A stretch of DNA of 64,000 nt from Triglochin maritima. Its lineage: Eukaryota > Streptophyta > Magnoliopsida > Alismatales > Juncaginaceae. The notes beneath the pieces were generated by a model. The model was not told the DNA's origin. It saw only the letters and a list, made by a program, of their open reading frames with translations, and searched no databases. Shown here piece after piece: positions 1 to 10,267 of the stretch (position 1 is its first letter; each line of letters opens with the position of its first letter). The position numbers were made by a program, and so were the translations under genes. The stretch lies in NCBI GenBank assembly GCA_963682175.1, contig OY821784.1, positions 28,377,621 through 28,441,620 on the forward strand, given 5' to 3'.

Positions 1-691
1 TGGAAAATCTTCCAAGAAAGGCAAGTTCCAACATTTTAAATCCATCCTTGCATTCAGAGGTGGATCCTAGAGAATTCAGCGGGTGGGGCAGACATACCGG
101 TTTCGCACCAATCAGGAAACAAATTAATGCTCATTTTGACTTCTATTGCAATTTAATGTCGTCAACCTTAAAGATGACATTTAAAAAAATGTTAAATAAG
201 AAAATTCAAAATATTCTCCTTTTTTTAACACTTTTCCAACCCTGAAAATTGGTTAAAACCTCAAACATCCAAATATGTTTCTTACAATCATTTCGTAAAG
301 GTAAAACTATGGAATAATTAATCTTGTTTTCAATCTCAATACCTAAATGTTTTCATTTCCATTCAGATGATCAAGCAAAAGTCTAAAATCTACCAAAGAT
401 AACATTTGGTCACCAGGGTCACCTAATTTCTCACATTGGTAAATCTGTTCTCAGTTCCAAAATGCTAATCAATCAAAATACATTTTTACACCACAAACAT
501 ACTTCCTTCGGATTCACATGATCAACCCTAAAACCATATTAAATCCATATTTTGTTCATAACCACTAAATCAAATAAAATTTTCATTATTTTGTTCAGTT
601 AATGCATCATCCAAAGCCTGGTGATGACAGACATCAAATCAATTAATTTTTACAACAAACTAATTCATTTTAAATAAAGGCGTTGGGCGGG
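1..691. other. Unassigned AT-rich sequence
   Basis: No convincing coding frame, RNA gene or repeat end was recognised. The stretch is AT-rich and only short chance frames are open. It ends where the truncated LTR at 692 begins. It may be host intergenic DNA or an old element too decayed to name. Confidence 0.4.
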
Positions 692-1701
692 TGTTTCGAT
701 TAAAGTTTAAACTGCAAGTGCACGTTCACGATGGACCAGCGGCAAGTACGGGTCGAGTCCACCAAGGTGTGTAAACTCTGATTCTTCGGAAATCGAGTGG
801 AAAATAAAGGCGAGAATAAGTTGATTAAACTAAACTAAGCTACACTAAACTAGTAAGCAACAAACAAGAAAGATGAAATCATGAGAACAATTGAAACTAA
901 ACTAAGTAACTATAAAAGAGAGCTGGAATTACGGAAGAGAAACCCCCAAGGGGTGGAGCGTGTGTATACATATAATAAAGTGGTGAATGATGCATTCAAT
1001 AAGGCACAAGTGTAGGTTGTGTTTTCATGCATAGGAAGTACCTAATGGTTGTGGCAAAACCTATCATTCCAATCACTAAGCTAGTTTATTAACATGAGCA
1101 TAAACAAGTTGGTTATTAAGAACCTAATCAAGCATGGGGAGTACATAATGATTATGGCAAAACCCATCAAATTAAGTATTCTCAATTAAACAAACAAGCA
1201 TACATTCACATTCATCACATATTCCATAAGATAGCATTCATTCTCATTCTTCATTACATGTATAAACATCATCTCCACCCACAAAGGGGGATGGAACTAC
1301 TCACTACAAATTAAGTTAACTATTGAATTAAAGAAATAAGACATTCTACTAATTAAACTAAGATTAAGAGAACAAAACTAAGCTAAGCATGCAAACATTA
1401 AAAGAGAAAAGATTAGAACAAACTAAAAAATTATTTTATTAATAACTCACATTACAAACAACATTCTCCACATGAGTTTTTCTCCAAGGAGAGAAAATTA
1501 CCATCAAGCAATGCTTTGAATACAAAGGAGGAAGAAGAGTTCTATTTATAGACATGAAAATGTTAACTTGGGACAATTCCCCGATGTGGGACTAATGAAA
1601 CTTCTACAAATGGATAAACACAACATAATAAACAACAACGACAAGTCGTGTCGGATTCGGATCACAAGGAACCGCGAATAGCGGTCTAGGACTGCCAATT
1701 A
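692..1701 (-). mobile_element. Truncated LTR of Asp-tRNA gypsy family (copy A)
   Basis: This stretch is homologous, in the same orientation, to the LTR at 10268-11666, and in opposite orientation to the solo LTR at 45087-46508. Shared landmarks are the LTR tail (a block reading CAAGTGCACG on the plus strand), a conserved block around the phrase AAACCCCCAAGGGGTGGAG near 943, a minus-strand TATA region near 1540 (CTATTTATAG) and the end of the paired motif ACCGC..GCGGT (1671-1685). The minus-strand 3' terminus (CA) lies at 692. The copy stops at 1701, where the copia LTR begins, so its first roughly 350 bp are missing. No Asp-tRNA primer site follows at its low-coordinate edge, so it is a fragment or decayed solo LTR. 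Confidence 0.75.
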
Positions 1702-3403
1702 GGTTTGTTTTAATAACTAGTTTCAAAAACTCATTAAAACAAACATGGGCTCCGAAATTCATACCTAGAAGTTCTCTAGAACTTCTTGATGATCCGGAGA
1801 TGCTGAAGAAGACGATCGTCGCTTCCCGTTGTGCCGGATGCCTCCGAGTGTTCACCGAAACCCTAAACAAGGTTGGAGAGAAAGGAGCTAGCCAATCAAT
1901 CTCCAAACAAGCTTAGAATCTAGCTACAAACCTCTTCCTTAATCTCTGAGATTTCTCCTTCCAAAGACTTAGAAAACTAAGAGAATTTTCGTGGTTTTTT
2001 GTGGTAAAATTAGGAGAGAAAATAATTGGAAAACAATTAGATTAATTAAGGAGAATAAGGACCTATTTATAGGCTCCAATCTTACTCTCAATCATGGCTA
2101 TTCTTAAGCCATGATCTCTTGACATTTTCTCTCACAAACTAATTCCATAATGCATTACATGCATCCACAAAATGTTTGACCAAGTTTGGAGCTAATCCAA
2201 CCATCGATCAAATTAATCTCTTAATTATCAATGGCAGAAAATCAATCGTGATTCGGTTTACCGAGTCCCACTCGGTTAACCGCGATTGTTTAACCGAGTA
2301 CGCGACGGATGACCGAATCTTAAGGAGAAAAATTCTCCTTAACCGATCGGACGAATTCTCGTCTAAAACCGAGTGCTATTCGGTTAACCGAAAATACGGA
2401 ACTTGACATTGTTCGGTCGACCGTTTCTGGTTCGGTATACCGTACCAAAGATCCAGACACTTTGGTCAAGTTCGGTCAATCAATTACGACTATCCGTTCC
2501 ACGTTCGGTTGACCGATCCACAGATCCTTCGGTCGACCGAACCATAACGGATTACCGAACTTCTACACGATTTTGCCTTTTCAAATTTTGGATTTATTTC
2601 CAACAAAATTTGAACTTAATGGGATTTTAGCAAATTCACAACTTATGCAATATATTATCCTATGCAACAATAAATTATTGCACCCCATAATATATGCATC
2701 TCATATGAATTCATCATGATTCTAATTATGTTTATATACAACATAATTGATTTTACTTGTTCACCACATGTGTCATATTTTCTATAAGAAACCCGACACA
2801 TCATATGAACCAAAAATCAAGCTTCTTGTTTCCCGGTTTTTGCGGTGTGACCTATGGGAGGATCTAGACTAAGTTGGCAGTGATATTAAGAGCTTAATAT
2901 CACAAGCTATAAGCGGTATCTAGCTACACATTATAGCTCCCATTTAGTTAGATGTCTTAATTCCACTCGAACCAAAACCCGATCCATTTAGTGATGGAGT
3001 GCACCACTTGTGTCCGTCCCTTGCCTCATGATATTAAGAATACACACAAAGTAGTATTGTGTCATCTTTGTATTAGTATTCATTTCTTGATCTCTTTAAG
3101 CTAGTTATAAATATGTGACTTAACTCAAATCACATTGTGCACATTATAACTTTGCTTTATCAAGGGGCCCACTAATATCATCACTTAATCAAGAGGGGCA
3201 ATGATAATCTTTTGACTAACTATCTTCTCCAACAAAAGTTGTACTTAACCAACCAATGCCTTTACACTACACTTATCGATAGCTCAAGACACTAATCTAA
3301 TTAAGCATTCCTTAAGTGATTGGATATAAGTCTCATATCAAAGGACCAAGGACACAGTAAAATATTAATGACACAGAAACACATTTCTATAATATTTTAC
3401 TTA
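1702..3403 (-). repeat. 3' LTR of the gag-only copia element, both ends truncated
   Basis: It aligns almost base for base with about 6490-8195, with a handful of substitutions and a one-base indel near 2397. It contains a minus-strand TATA motif (TATTTATA on the plus strand, near 2065) and an array of CGGT..ACCG palindromes at about 2250-2550 (CGGTTAACCG, CGGTCGACCG, CGGTATACCG). Frames of 60-80 codons run through the array but are broken by the indel relative to the other copy, so they are not read as genes. Confidence 0.75.
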
Positions 3404-3960
3404 TTTCGTTATCCGTGAACAAAAATGAAGTACCTTAAACCGTCTCTTGCATTTGTACTTATCGGACCACATACATTAGAATGTATCATATCCAATTAGT
3501 CATTCGTTTTCGTTCCTTTCTCCTTGAAAGGTCTCTTGGTCATTTACTTGACCAATCTGATAGTGTTACAAGAGTGTATCATTCACGTGAGTTAGCTTAG
3601 TTCCTTTTGTTATTGTTTGTTTGAGTTTGTTTATTATTCATTTCAAGCAAATAGAAACCATTCTATACGAATGTATCTGCTTAGAAAATTCCATACTTCG
3701 ATATAGACCAGCAAGAATTAAAATATTTATTAAAATTTATCCATATCTTAAAACGTGATACAAAAATGTTCTTGCTAATCGAAGGCACATAACAAACACT
3801 CTTCAAAACATAAATTTAAATCACTAGACAATTGAAGTTCCATAGAATCTTGTACAATCACAGCAATGATTGTACTATTTCCGATCTTCAATATCATCTC
3901 GTTCTCCACGAGTTCCTTCCTATCCTTCAATAGCTGCACATCAAAATTATGTGAGCACAA
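3404..3960 (-). pseudogene. Copia protease/pre-integrase relic
   Basis: On the minus strand, frame-shifted from gag, a 61-residue stretch resembles the middle of a copia protease (DVQLLKDRKELVENEMILK, then a segment on the pattern GNSTIIAV...L.L.S.L.L). Below about 3775 only broken pieces resembling the zinc-binding GAG-pre-integrase region can be followed, with many stops, ending abruptly at the LTR junction at 3404. In the known family this part cleaves the polyprotein and begins integrase. Here it cannot be functional. Confidence 0.6.
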
Positions 3961-4898
3961 GATCCGGTAACCATTACCAAATCAAGGACAGAGGTGATTA
4001 AATTTATCTCAATAACAAACATACCTACGGCGTTTCTCGGGCGTCTACGTTCAATCATCCCATTTTCAAAGTCTTCCTTGTACTTGGGGCAATTAGGTCG
4101 GATGTGTTCCTTTTCACCGCAGTGAAAGCACTCCGTGTTGGGAGTTGGAGATTTCAAAGATTTCCCCCTTGAGGCACTCCTATGAGCACCTCCTACTCCC
4201 TTGCTCTCGATTGACGTATCTTTGGTAAATTTGCCTTTACCTTTGTTGATCTTTTTGCTCCTCTCATGGACGGCTAGGACATGATTGTCCCTACCCTTGC
4301 CCATGTCAACTTCTGTCGTTTTGAGAGCGTTGTGAAGCTCCTCAAGACTCACCCCTTTTTCACGCACATGATAGTGCATCACAAAGTCCTTGAAGGACGG
4401 GGCTAGAGAGCCAAGAATCAGATCTTCGGCAATGTCCTCGGGCATTGGAGAAGAGAGCTTCGACAACTTCTCAAGGTATCCTTGCATTGTGAGAAAATGC
4501 ATGGATACCGATGTTCCTTCCGCCATGTGGCACCTTGTGAGTGCGATGGTGGTCTTATAGCGCTCCTTTCGGGCACTATCCATGAACATCTTTGTTAAAG
4601 CCTCCATGGCCTTCTTGGGTTTTGAATCCAAGTATTTCGCTTGAAGCGAGTCACCCATGGATGCTAGCATAAGACCGTGAACTTGGTTCTCTTGGTCTTC
4701 CCACTTGGCTATCGCCTCTTTCTCATTATCGGTTGTCTTCTCATTCAATTTTGGCATTGCACCATCCAAAATATGAGATAGTTTTTCAAACCTCAACACG
4801 ATATTAAGATTGAGTTGCCATTTCATGAAGTTTGAGCCATCATTTTGCAAAGGATTCTTTTCGATCATAGATCGCACAATTGGTTGGATATTAGACAT
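3927..4898 (-). CDS. gag: Copia Gag (UBN2 type) with start of protease
   Basis: The product is the capsid/nucleocapsid polyprotein of a Ty1/copia element, which packages element RNA into cytoplasmic particles. The start is placed at the ATG for MSNIQPIVRSMIEKNPLQND, as in related gags, rather than at the upstream Met 40 residues earlier. The first ~200 residues fit the UBN2 capsid fold (W-Q-LN-I..., MAEGTSVSMHF, EDLILGSLAPSFKDFV). A basic linker follows, then one CCHC zinc knuckle, CFHCGEKEHIRPNC. The end runs into the protease, whose catalytic DTG reads VTG, so protease function should be lost, and the frame then breaks near 3930. It lies about 1.5 kb downstream of the primer site. The gag itself is open, but the element has no usable pol. 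Confidence 0.8.
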   Translation of the reverse strand: MSNIQPIVRSMIEKNPLQNDGSNFMKWQLNLNIVLRFEKLSHILDGAMPKLNEKTTDNEKEAIAKWEDQENQVHGLMLASMGDSLQAKYLDSKPKKAMEALTKMFMDSARKERYKTTIALTRCHMAEGTSVSMHFLTMQGYLEKLSKLSSPMPEDIAEDLILGSLAPSFKDFVMHYHVREKGVSLEELHNALKTTEVDMGKGRDNHVLAVHERSKKINKGKGKFTKDTSIESKGVGGAHRSASRGKSLKSPTPNTECFHCGEKEHIRPNCPKYKEDFENGMIERRRPRNAVGMFVIEINLITSVLDLVMVTGSCAHIILMCSY

Positions 4899-6377
4899 TT
4901 CTACAAAATAAATTATACAGGTTTTAATGCCAATTTTATGTTTTAATACATACATACAAATGTAAATGCTGCAAATAAAAATTTTGCCCATAAATGCAAC
5001 AATCCAAGATCCCATCAATTGTAATATAGACTAGCTAAGGGCTATCGAATACATTACAATATCAAGGTAAGAAAATATTTTCTAATCACAACCTTTTTCA
5101 ATTTTAGCAACATTAGCATCTTCAAACTCTTGTGACTCTTGTCGTTTTAATTATGAGGGAATATGACCTATCCTCGTAAGAAAAACTTTTTCCCAAAACC
5201 GAGCGAGGGTTCTAGGTAATGTTAAGAAAACTTATTTTCATTTGATACGAGATACGTTTATCCATTGTATTCACAACTAAACATACTTGGGGTTCACTAG
5301 GGTAAAACACACCTCATATATTTAATTGTGACACAACAATAGACAACCATTATATCTCCCACTATTCCCAAAGATGGAGGGAGCAATCTCCCACTAAGGG
5401 CGAGCAGAGTATCCCTCGATCAATGGCTGCTAGTGGATGAAATAAGAAGGAAAATTATTTTTAATTTTTGTTGGACAATTTAACATGTGATTCAGAATTT
5501 TAGATTATCATGCATACTATTATTCATACACATCCTAACATTCAACACATTCATCACATGCATAGCGAGATTATAAAAACAGAAATTAAACATTCACACA
5601 ATCTACATCGTGTGAGTTTATATGTTCCTTTCTATCCTCGATCCTCGATCCCTGACCTTTGATCCTCGATCGATGCGCTTCAATGGTGACTTCTTCTTGC
5701 ACCGGAGATGTAGATTTTACAGAAAATAAACATGCTTCTCACATTCGATAAAAACCGACTAGTGCAAGTCTTATGTAAAAACCTCTCATATGCAAATGCA
5801 ACTATCTAAAAGACGGAAAGAGAGAGAATTTTGGCTTTTACATACACAAGCCCCTGTATAATAATGATTACATACATTCATAATTGCTGATTTGGAACAT
5901 ATAAACCCACAATTCCTACAAAGACAACTCGAGCATCCATGCACGCAATATTGCTATAAACTATGCAATCTAGTTTATCAACCATCTAGAATCTCAAACA
6001 TTTCTTTGAAAAACATTTTGAAATCCATTAAAAACATTTTTCATCCGTCCATAGTTCAAAAATAATTTTGAACCGCTATCCATCCAATTTCCTAAAAGGA
6101 ATGATGAACCGCAGTTTTTCGGTTTTGTTGATTCTCTTACAAAACAATCGTTTATACTTAAAACGAAATTATTGCAAGTTAGACTTATGTCTAAATCATA
6201 ATTCTAATAATTGCATTGCAAGTTTTAAACTACTTAAAACATTCAAAACAAATTATTACAAAGAATTATTTCAACAAAACATTTAAAGACCAAAAAATCG
6301 GTAAAACGAATTGTTTAAATCCTAGATGGTAAACTAAATTTGTTTATAGCCTTAAATCATAAGAAAATTGAACCCTA
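4899..6377 (-). other. Leader of the gag-only copia element
   Basis: About 1.5 kb between primer site and gag with no convincing coding frame. It is AT-rich, with a short tandem of ATCCTCG-like units near 5634-5672. Such long leaders are common in plant copia elements and may hold packaging signals. None can be pinpointed here. Confidence 0.5.
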
Positions 6378-6390
6378 AGCTCTGATACCA
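6378..6390 (-). promoter_or_regulatory. Primer binding site, initiator-Met tRNA
   Basis: The minus strand reads TGGTATCAGAGCT, the standard plant retrotransposon site complementary to the 3' end of initiator methionine tRNA. It begins one base after the LTR terminus (CA on the minus strand, TG at 6392-6393 on the plus strand). This fixes the LTR end and the element's orientation. Confidence 0.9.
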
Positions 6391-6391
6391 C

Positions 6392-8195
6392 TGTAGGATT
6401 TCATGTTTAATTATGCATGTATATTTTTCGATTTTTTATGCATAATAAGGATCAATTACAATTTTCTACGATTTATTTCATGCATGCATCGGTTTGTTTT
6501 AATAACTAGTTTCAAAAACTCATTAAAACAAACATGGGCTCCGAAATTCATACCTAGAAGTTCTCTAGAACTTCTTGATGATCCGGAGATGCTGAAGAAG
6601 ACGATCGTCGCTTCCCGTTGTGCCGGATGCCTCCGAGTGTTCACCGAAACCCTAAACAAGGTTGGAGAGAAAGGAGCTATCCAATCAATCTCCAAACAAG
6701 CTTAGAATCTAGCTACAAACCTCTTCCTTAATCTCTGAGATTTCTCCTTCCAAAGACTTAGAAAACTAAGAGAATTTTCGTGTTTTTTTGTGGTGAAATT
6801 AGGAGAGAAAATAATTGGAAAACAACTAGATTAATTAAGGAGAATAAGGACCTATTTATAGGCTCCAATCTTACTCTCAATCATGGCTATTCTTAAGCCA
6901 TGATCTCTTGACATTTTCTCTCACAAACTAATTCTATAATGCATTACATGCATCCACAAAACGTTTGACCAAGTTTGGAGCTAATCCAACCATCGATCAA
7001 ATTAATCTCTTAATTATCAAAGGCAGAAAATCAATCGTGATTCGGTTTACCGAGTCCCACTCGGTTAACCGCGATTGTTTAACCGAGTACGTGACGGATG
7101 ACCGAATCTTAAGGAGAAAAATTCTCCTTAACCGATCGGACGATTTCTCGTCTAAAACCGAGTGCTATTCGGTTAACCGAAAATATCGGAACTTGACATT
7201 GTTCGGTCGACCGTTTCTGGTTCGGTACACCGTACCAAAGATCCAGACACTTTGGTCAAGTTCGGTCAATCAATTACGACTATCCGTTCCACGTTCGGTT
7301 GACCGATCCACAGATCCTTCGGTCGACCGAACCAAAACGGATTACCGAACTTCTACCCGATTTTGCCTTTTCAAATTTTGGATTTATTTCCAACAAAATT
7401 TGAACTTAATGGGATTTTAGCAAATTCACAACTTATGCAATATATTATCCTATGCAACAATAAATTATTGCACCCCATAATATATGCATCTCATATGAAT
7501 TCATCATGATTCTAATTATGTTTATATACAACATAATTGATTTTACTTGTTCACCACATGTGTCATATTTTCTATAAGAAACCCGACACATCATATGAAC
7601 CAAAAATCAAGCTTCTTGTTTCCCGGTTTTTGCGGTGTGACCTATGGGAGGATCTAGACTAAGTTGGCAGTGATATTAAGAGCTTAATATCACAAGCTAT
7701 AAGCGGTATCTAGCTACACATTATAGCTCCCATTTAGTTAGATGTCTTAATTCCACTCGAACCAAAACCCGATCCATTTAGTGATGGAGTGCACCACTTG
7801 TGTCCGTCCCTTGCCTCATGATATTAAGAATACACACAAAGTAGTATTGTGTCATCTTTGTATTAGTATTCATTTCTTGATCTCTTTAAGCTAGTTATAA
7901 ATATGTGACTTAACTCAAATCACATTGTGCACATTATAACTTTGCTTTATCAAGGGGCCCACTAATATCATCACTCAATCAAGAGGGGCAATGATAATCT
8001 TTTGACTAACTATCTTCTCCAACAAAAGTTGTACTTAACCAACGAATGCCTTTACACTACACTTATCGATAGCTCAAGACACTAATCTAATTAAGCATTC
8101 CTTAAGTGATTGGATATAAGTCTCATATCAAAGGACCAAGGACACAGTAAAATATTAATGACACAGAAACACATTTCTATAATATTTTACTTATT
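6392..8195 (-). repeat. 5' LTR of the gag-only copia element
   Basis: The downstream end is fixed by the primer site. Homology to the other LTR ends at 8195, but because that LTR was truncated by deletion, the true upstream end may lie a few hundred bases further (8196-8530). A TATA-like TATTTATA (plus-strand view) lies at 6853-6860. The palindrome array at about 7040-7345 matches the one near 2250-2550. An uninterrupted 151-codon plus-strand frame crosses the array but is not conserved between the two LTRs. Confidence 0.8.
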
Positions 8196-8699
8196 AGGTC
8201 TATTCAGTATACAAAAGTAATATTTTCCTCTTTTGCATACCCGTGTCGTCACTCACTTGTAGAGCTACAATGATCTATGACCAACACGACAATCTTAACT
8301 CGGTAATTAATGTCCCATGTTAATTACCATGATTGCGAATATCTTTTGTTTATGTAAACCAATATCTTTTAGAGCTCTACGGTTAAGGACCAAGAGCCTC
8401 TTCCTTAACACTTCTAAAAGACGAATAACATAAACAAGGAACAAAATGATTTCTCATTCAATTTATAATAATTGACATTTAAAAGTAAAACTTTTAGAAC
8501 ACATTCCCTTCAGGTTGTTCTGGCGAATGACATTTTATAGTTATTATGTCAGTTATAGTGAAAACTGACGTATAATGGGAAGTCCAAATCTACCTAAATT
8601 GGAAGTCATAAACTCATCACATTTTGTTAGGTGGCTGCTAACGTGAAACTTTCTCATCGTTCCAAGGTGAGTTGGCAGAATTTGATTCACCTTATGTAG
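8196..8699. other. Unassigned; possibly the upstream part of the copia LTR
   Basis: About 500 bp between the last LTR homology and the MULE terminal repeat, with no coding frame. It may be the upstream segment of the 5' LTR that is deleted from the partner LTR, or flanking DNA. The two cannot be separated without another copy. Confidence 0.35.
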
Positions 8700-9260
8700 T
8701 AACTCCTTTTTCGGAAGGAAATTTTTTCAAAATAATTTGTTTTTTAAATTTTGCCAAAATAGACCTCAATTAAAAGTATTTTTCAAACAAGACTCGCTGC
8801 CACCACGTGGTGACACGTGGCGGCAAGAAGTTTGTTTTTAGTGCATAGAGAACTAGGCATCACCAGTGTCGAGTTCTCCTTGGAAGAACTCGGCACGGGC
8901 GATGTCGAGTTCTACTTGGTAGAACTCGGCACGGGTGATGCCGAGTTCGCTTTAACAGAACTCGGCATCACTAGTGCCGAGTTCTCTTTGGTTTTTTATT
9001 GCCCAACACTTTCCATATTCCACTCGACGTGAGTTGGCAGGAGAACAATGTTTCGAAAAGAACTCGGCATTGGCGATGCCGAGTTCTATTTGAAACACTG
9101 TCCTGGCAACTCAGATCGTGTATGAGACGGTTGGAGGGCCAGGAGAACAGTGTTTCAAAGAGAACTCGGCACTAGGTATGTCGAGTTCTGTTGGTGTGAA
9201 CTCGGCACTTGTGATGCCGAGTTCACATCAAGAGAACTCAGCAGCCTCAGTGCTGAGTTA
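8700..9260 (+). repeat. Left terminal inverted repeat of the MULE with 8 palindromic units
   Basis: The outer ~130 bp match the inverse of about 23240-23380. Then come eight 27-bp units of form GAACTCGGCA-N7-TGCCGAGTTC starting at 8850, 8886, 8922, 8958, 9060, 9162, 9198 and 9234. Units 1-4 and 6-8 are spaced exactly 36 bp. Arms are nearly constant while the 7-base core varies. Subterminal repeats of this kind usually bind transposase. That role is inferred. Confidence 0.75.
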
Positions 9261-10241
9261 TCTTGAAGAGTGAGTGCAAGTTCATTTAATTTAAGAACTC
9301 AACAATTTCTTTTTCTGTTTGACAACAAACACAACAAAGACAATTTCATTTCCTGTTTGACAACAAAGACAATCATTCCAATTACCAAATCACACGGCCT
9401 CAACACGCCTCACCTCCCTACGATGAAGACCACAATGCCCAGCAAGTGAGCCAAGATCCGGAGATCTCGTCTCTCCTACTATCGACAAAGTGGGCGACGC
9501 CGATCAGGCTATGACGGTCGTGACCGGTTCACTCTCCTAATGCGCCCAAGTCCTAATGGCCAATGTCTACTTGCTTTTAGATTAAGGCTTTAGTTGAGTG
9601 TGCTTTTTGGGGCTAAGGGAGGGGTGATGAAATCCCCCACCTTATCTTTGAAGACTATAGGTGGTGCCCCTTAAGATGTTTTGATCCTTAAGCTAGCAAG
9701 CAACTCACCAAGCAAACACTCACCTCACTCTTGTTTCGTTGCAAACCTTACTCACTAATGAATGTCCTAATGCGTGAATGAGTGTTAAGGAATGCGTACC
9801 TCGCTCCAGCAATCAACGACAAAAATTAAAACTAAGAGAAGACAATTAACATGCTCAAGTCATTACTAGATGATGCATGACCTAAACATAGCAAATGCCT
9901 AATCTTTTGCTTTGGGTTTTAGTGTCCAAGTTGATTAAAGGAGGGTTGATTGATTATTTATTGATCTGGGAGCAAACTATAGGTTCACACATGCCAAATT
10001 GGGCTCCCAGATAACTAAGATGTAAATAGAAACAAACAGAAGAAAATTGGGGTGAAAATATCTCACCAGGCCGCCAAACAGCGGTCTTGGACCGCTATTT
10101 GGCGGTCTTGAAGGCTTGAAGTGCTCCCAACTTTTTCCTACTTCTTTCCCTTTGAATCTCAAACGTCCTGAAACAACAAAAAAACTAAAACAAAAAATCA
10201 AATCCACTCGAATCGTCCAAACAAGAGTCTGGACTGGCACC

Positions 10242-10259
10242 TCCCCGGCAACGGTGCCA
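10242..10259 (-). promoter_or_regulatory. Primer binding site, Asp tRNA
   Basis: The minus strand reads TGGCACCGTTGCCGGGGA, complementary with one mismatch to the 3' end of plant aspartate tRNA as I recall it (the usual site begins TGGCGCCGTTG). It lies eight bases from the LTR end. Confidence 0.8.
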
Positions 10260-10267
10260 AAAAAACT

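Larger units (their letters stand above)
1702..8195 (-). mobile_element. Gag-only Ty1/copia retrotransposon (minus strand)
   Basis: Two near-identical direct repeats, 1702-3403 and about 6490-8195, flank an interior of about 3 kb. Read on the minus strand the order is 5' LTR (high coordinates), primer site at 6378-6390, long leader, gag with the start of protease, a decayed pol fragment, then the 3' LTR. Integrase core, reverse transcriptase and RNase H are absent: pol stops at 3404, exactly where the 3' LTR homology begins, which indicates one internal deletion that also took the upstream end of that LTR. The last 98 bp of the 3' LTR (present at 6392-6489 in the 5' LTR) are also missing at 1702. 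No TSD can be read because both outer ends are damaged. Confidence 0.8.

Noticed and set aside
6378..6390. tRNA gene fragments at the TGGTATCAGAGC sites
   Set aside because: These are 12-13-base primer binding sites next to LTR ends, with no tRNA body around them.
6965..7420. A 151-codon open frame in the copia LTR
   Set aside because: It crosses the palindrome array, which yields repeated SVNR/SVDR words, and the other LTR has a one-base indel that breaks it. It is read as chance openness of noncoding DNA.
8850..9260. CRISPR-like array (27-bp repeats, 36-bp period)
   Set aside because: The constant part is a palindrome with variable centre, the 9-bp gaps are not spacers, the repeats lie in transposon inverted ends, and the genome is a plant.
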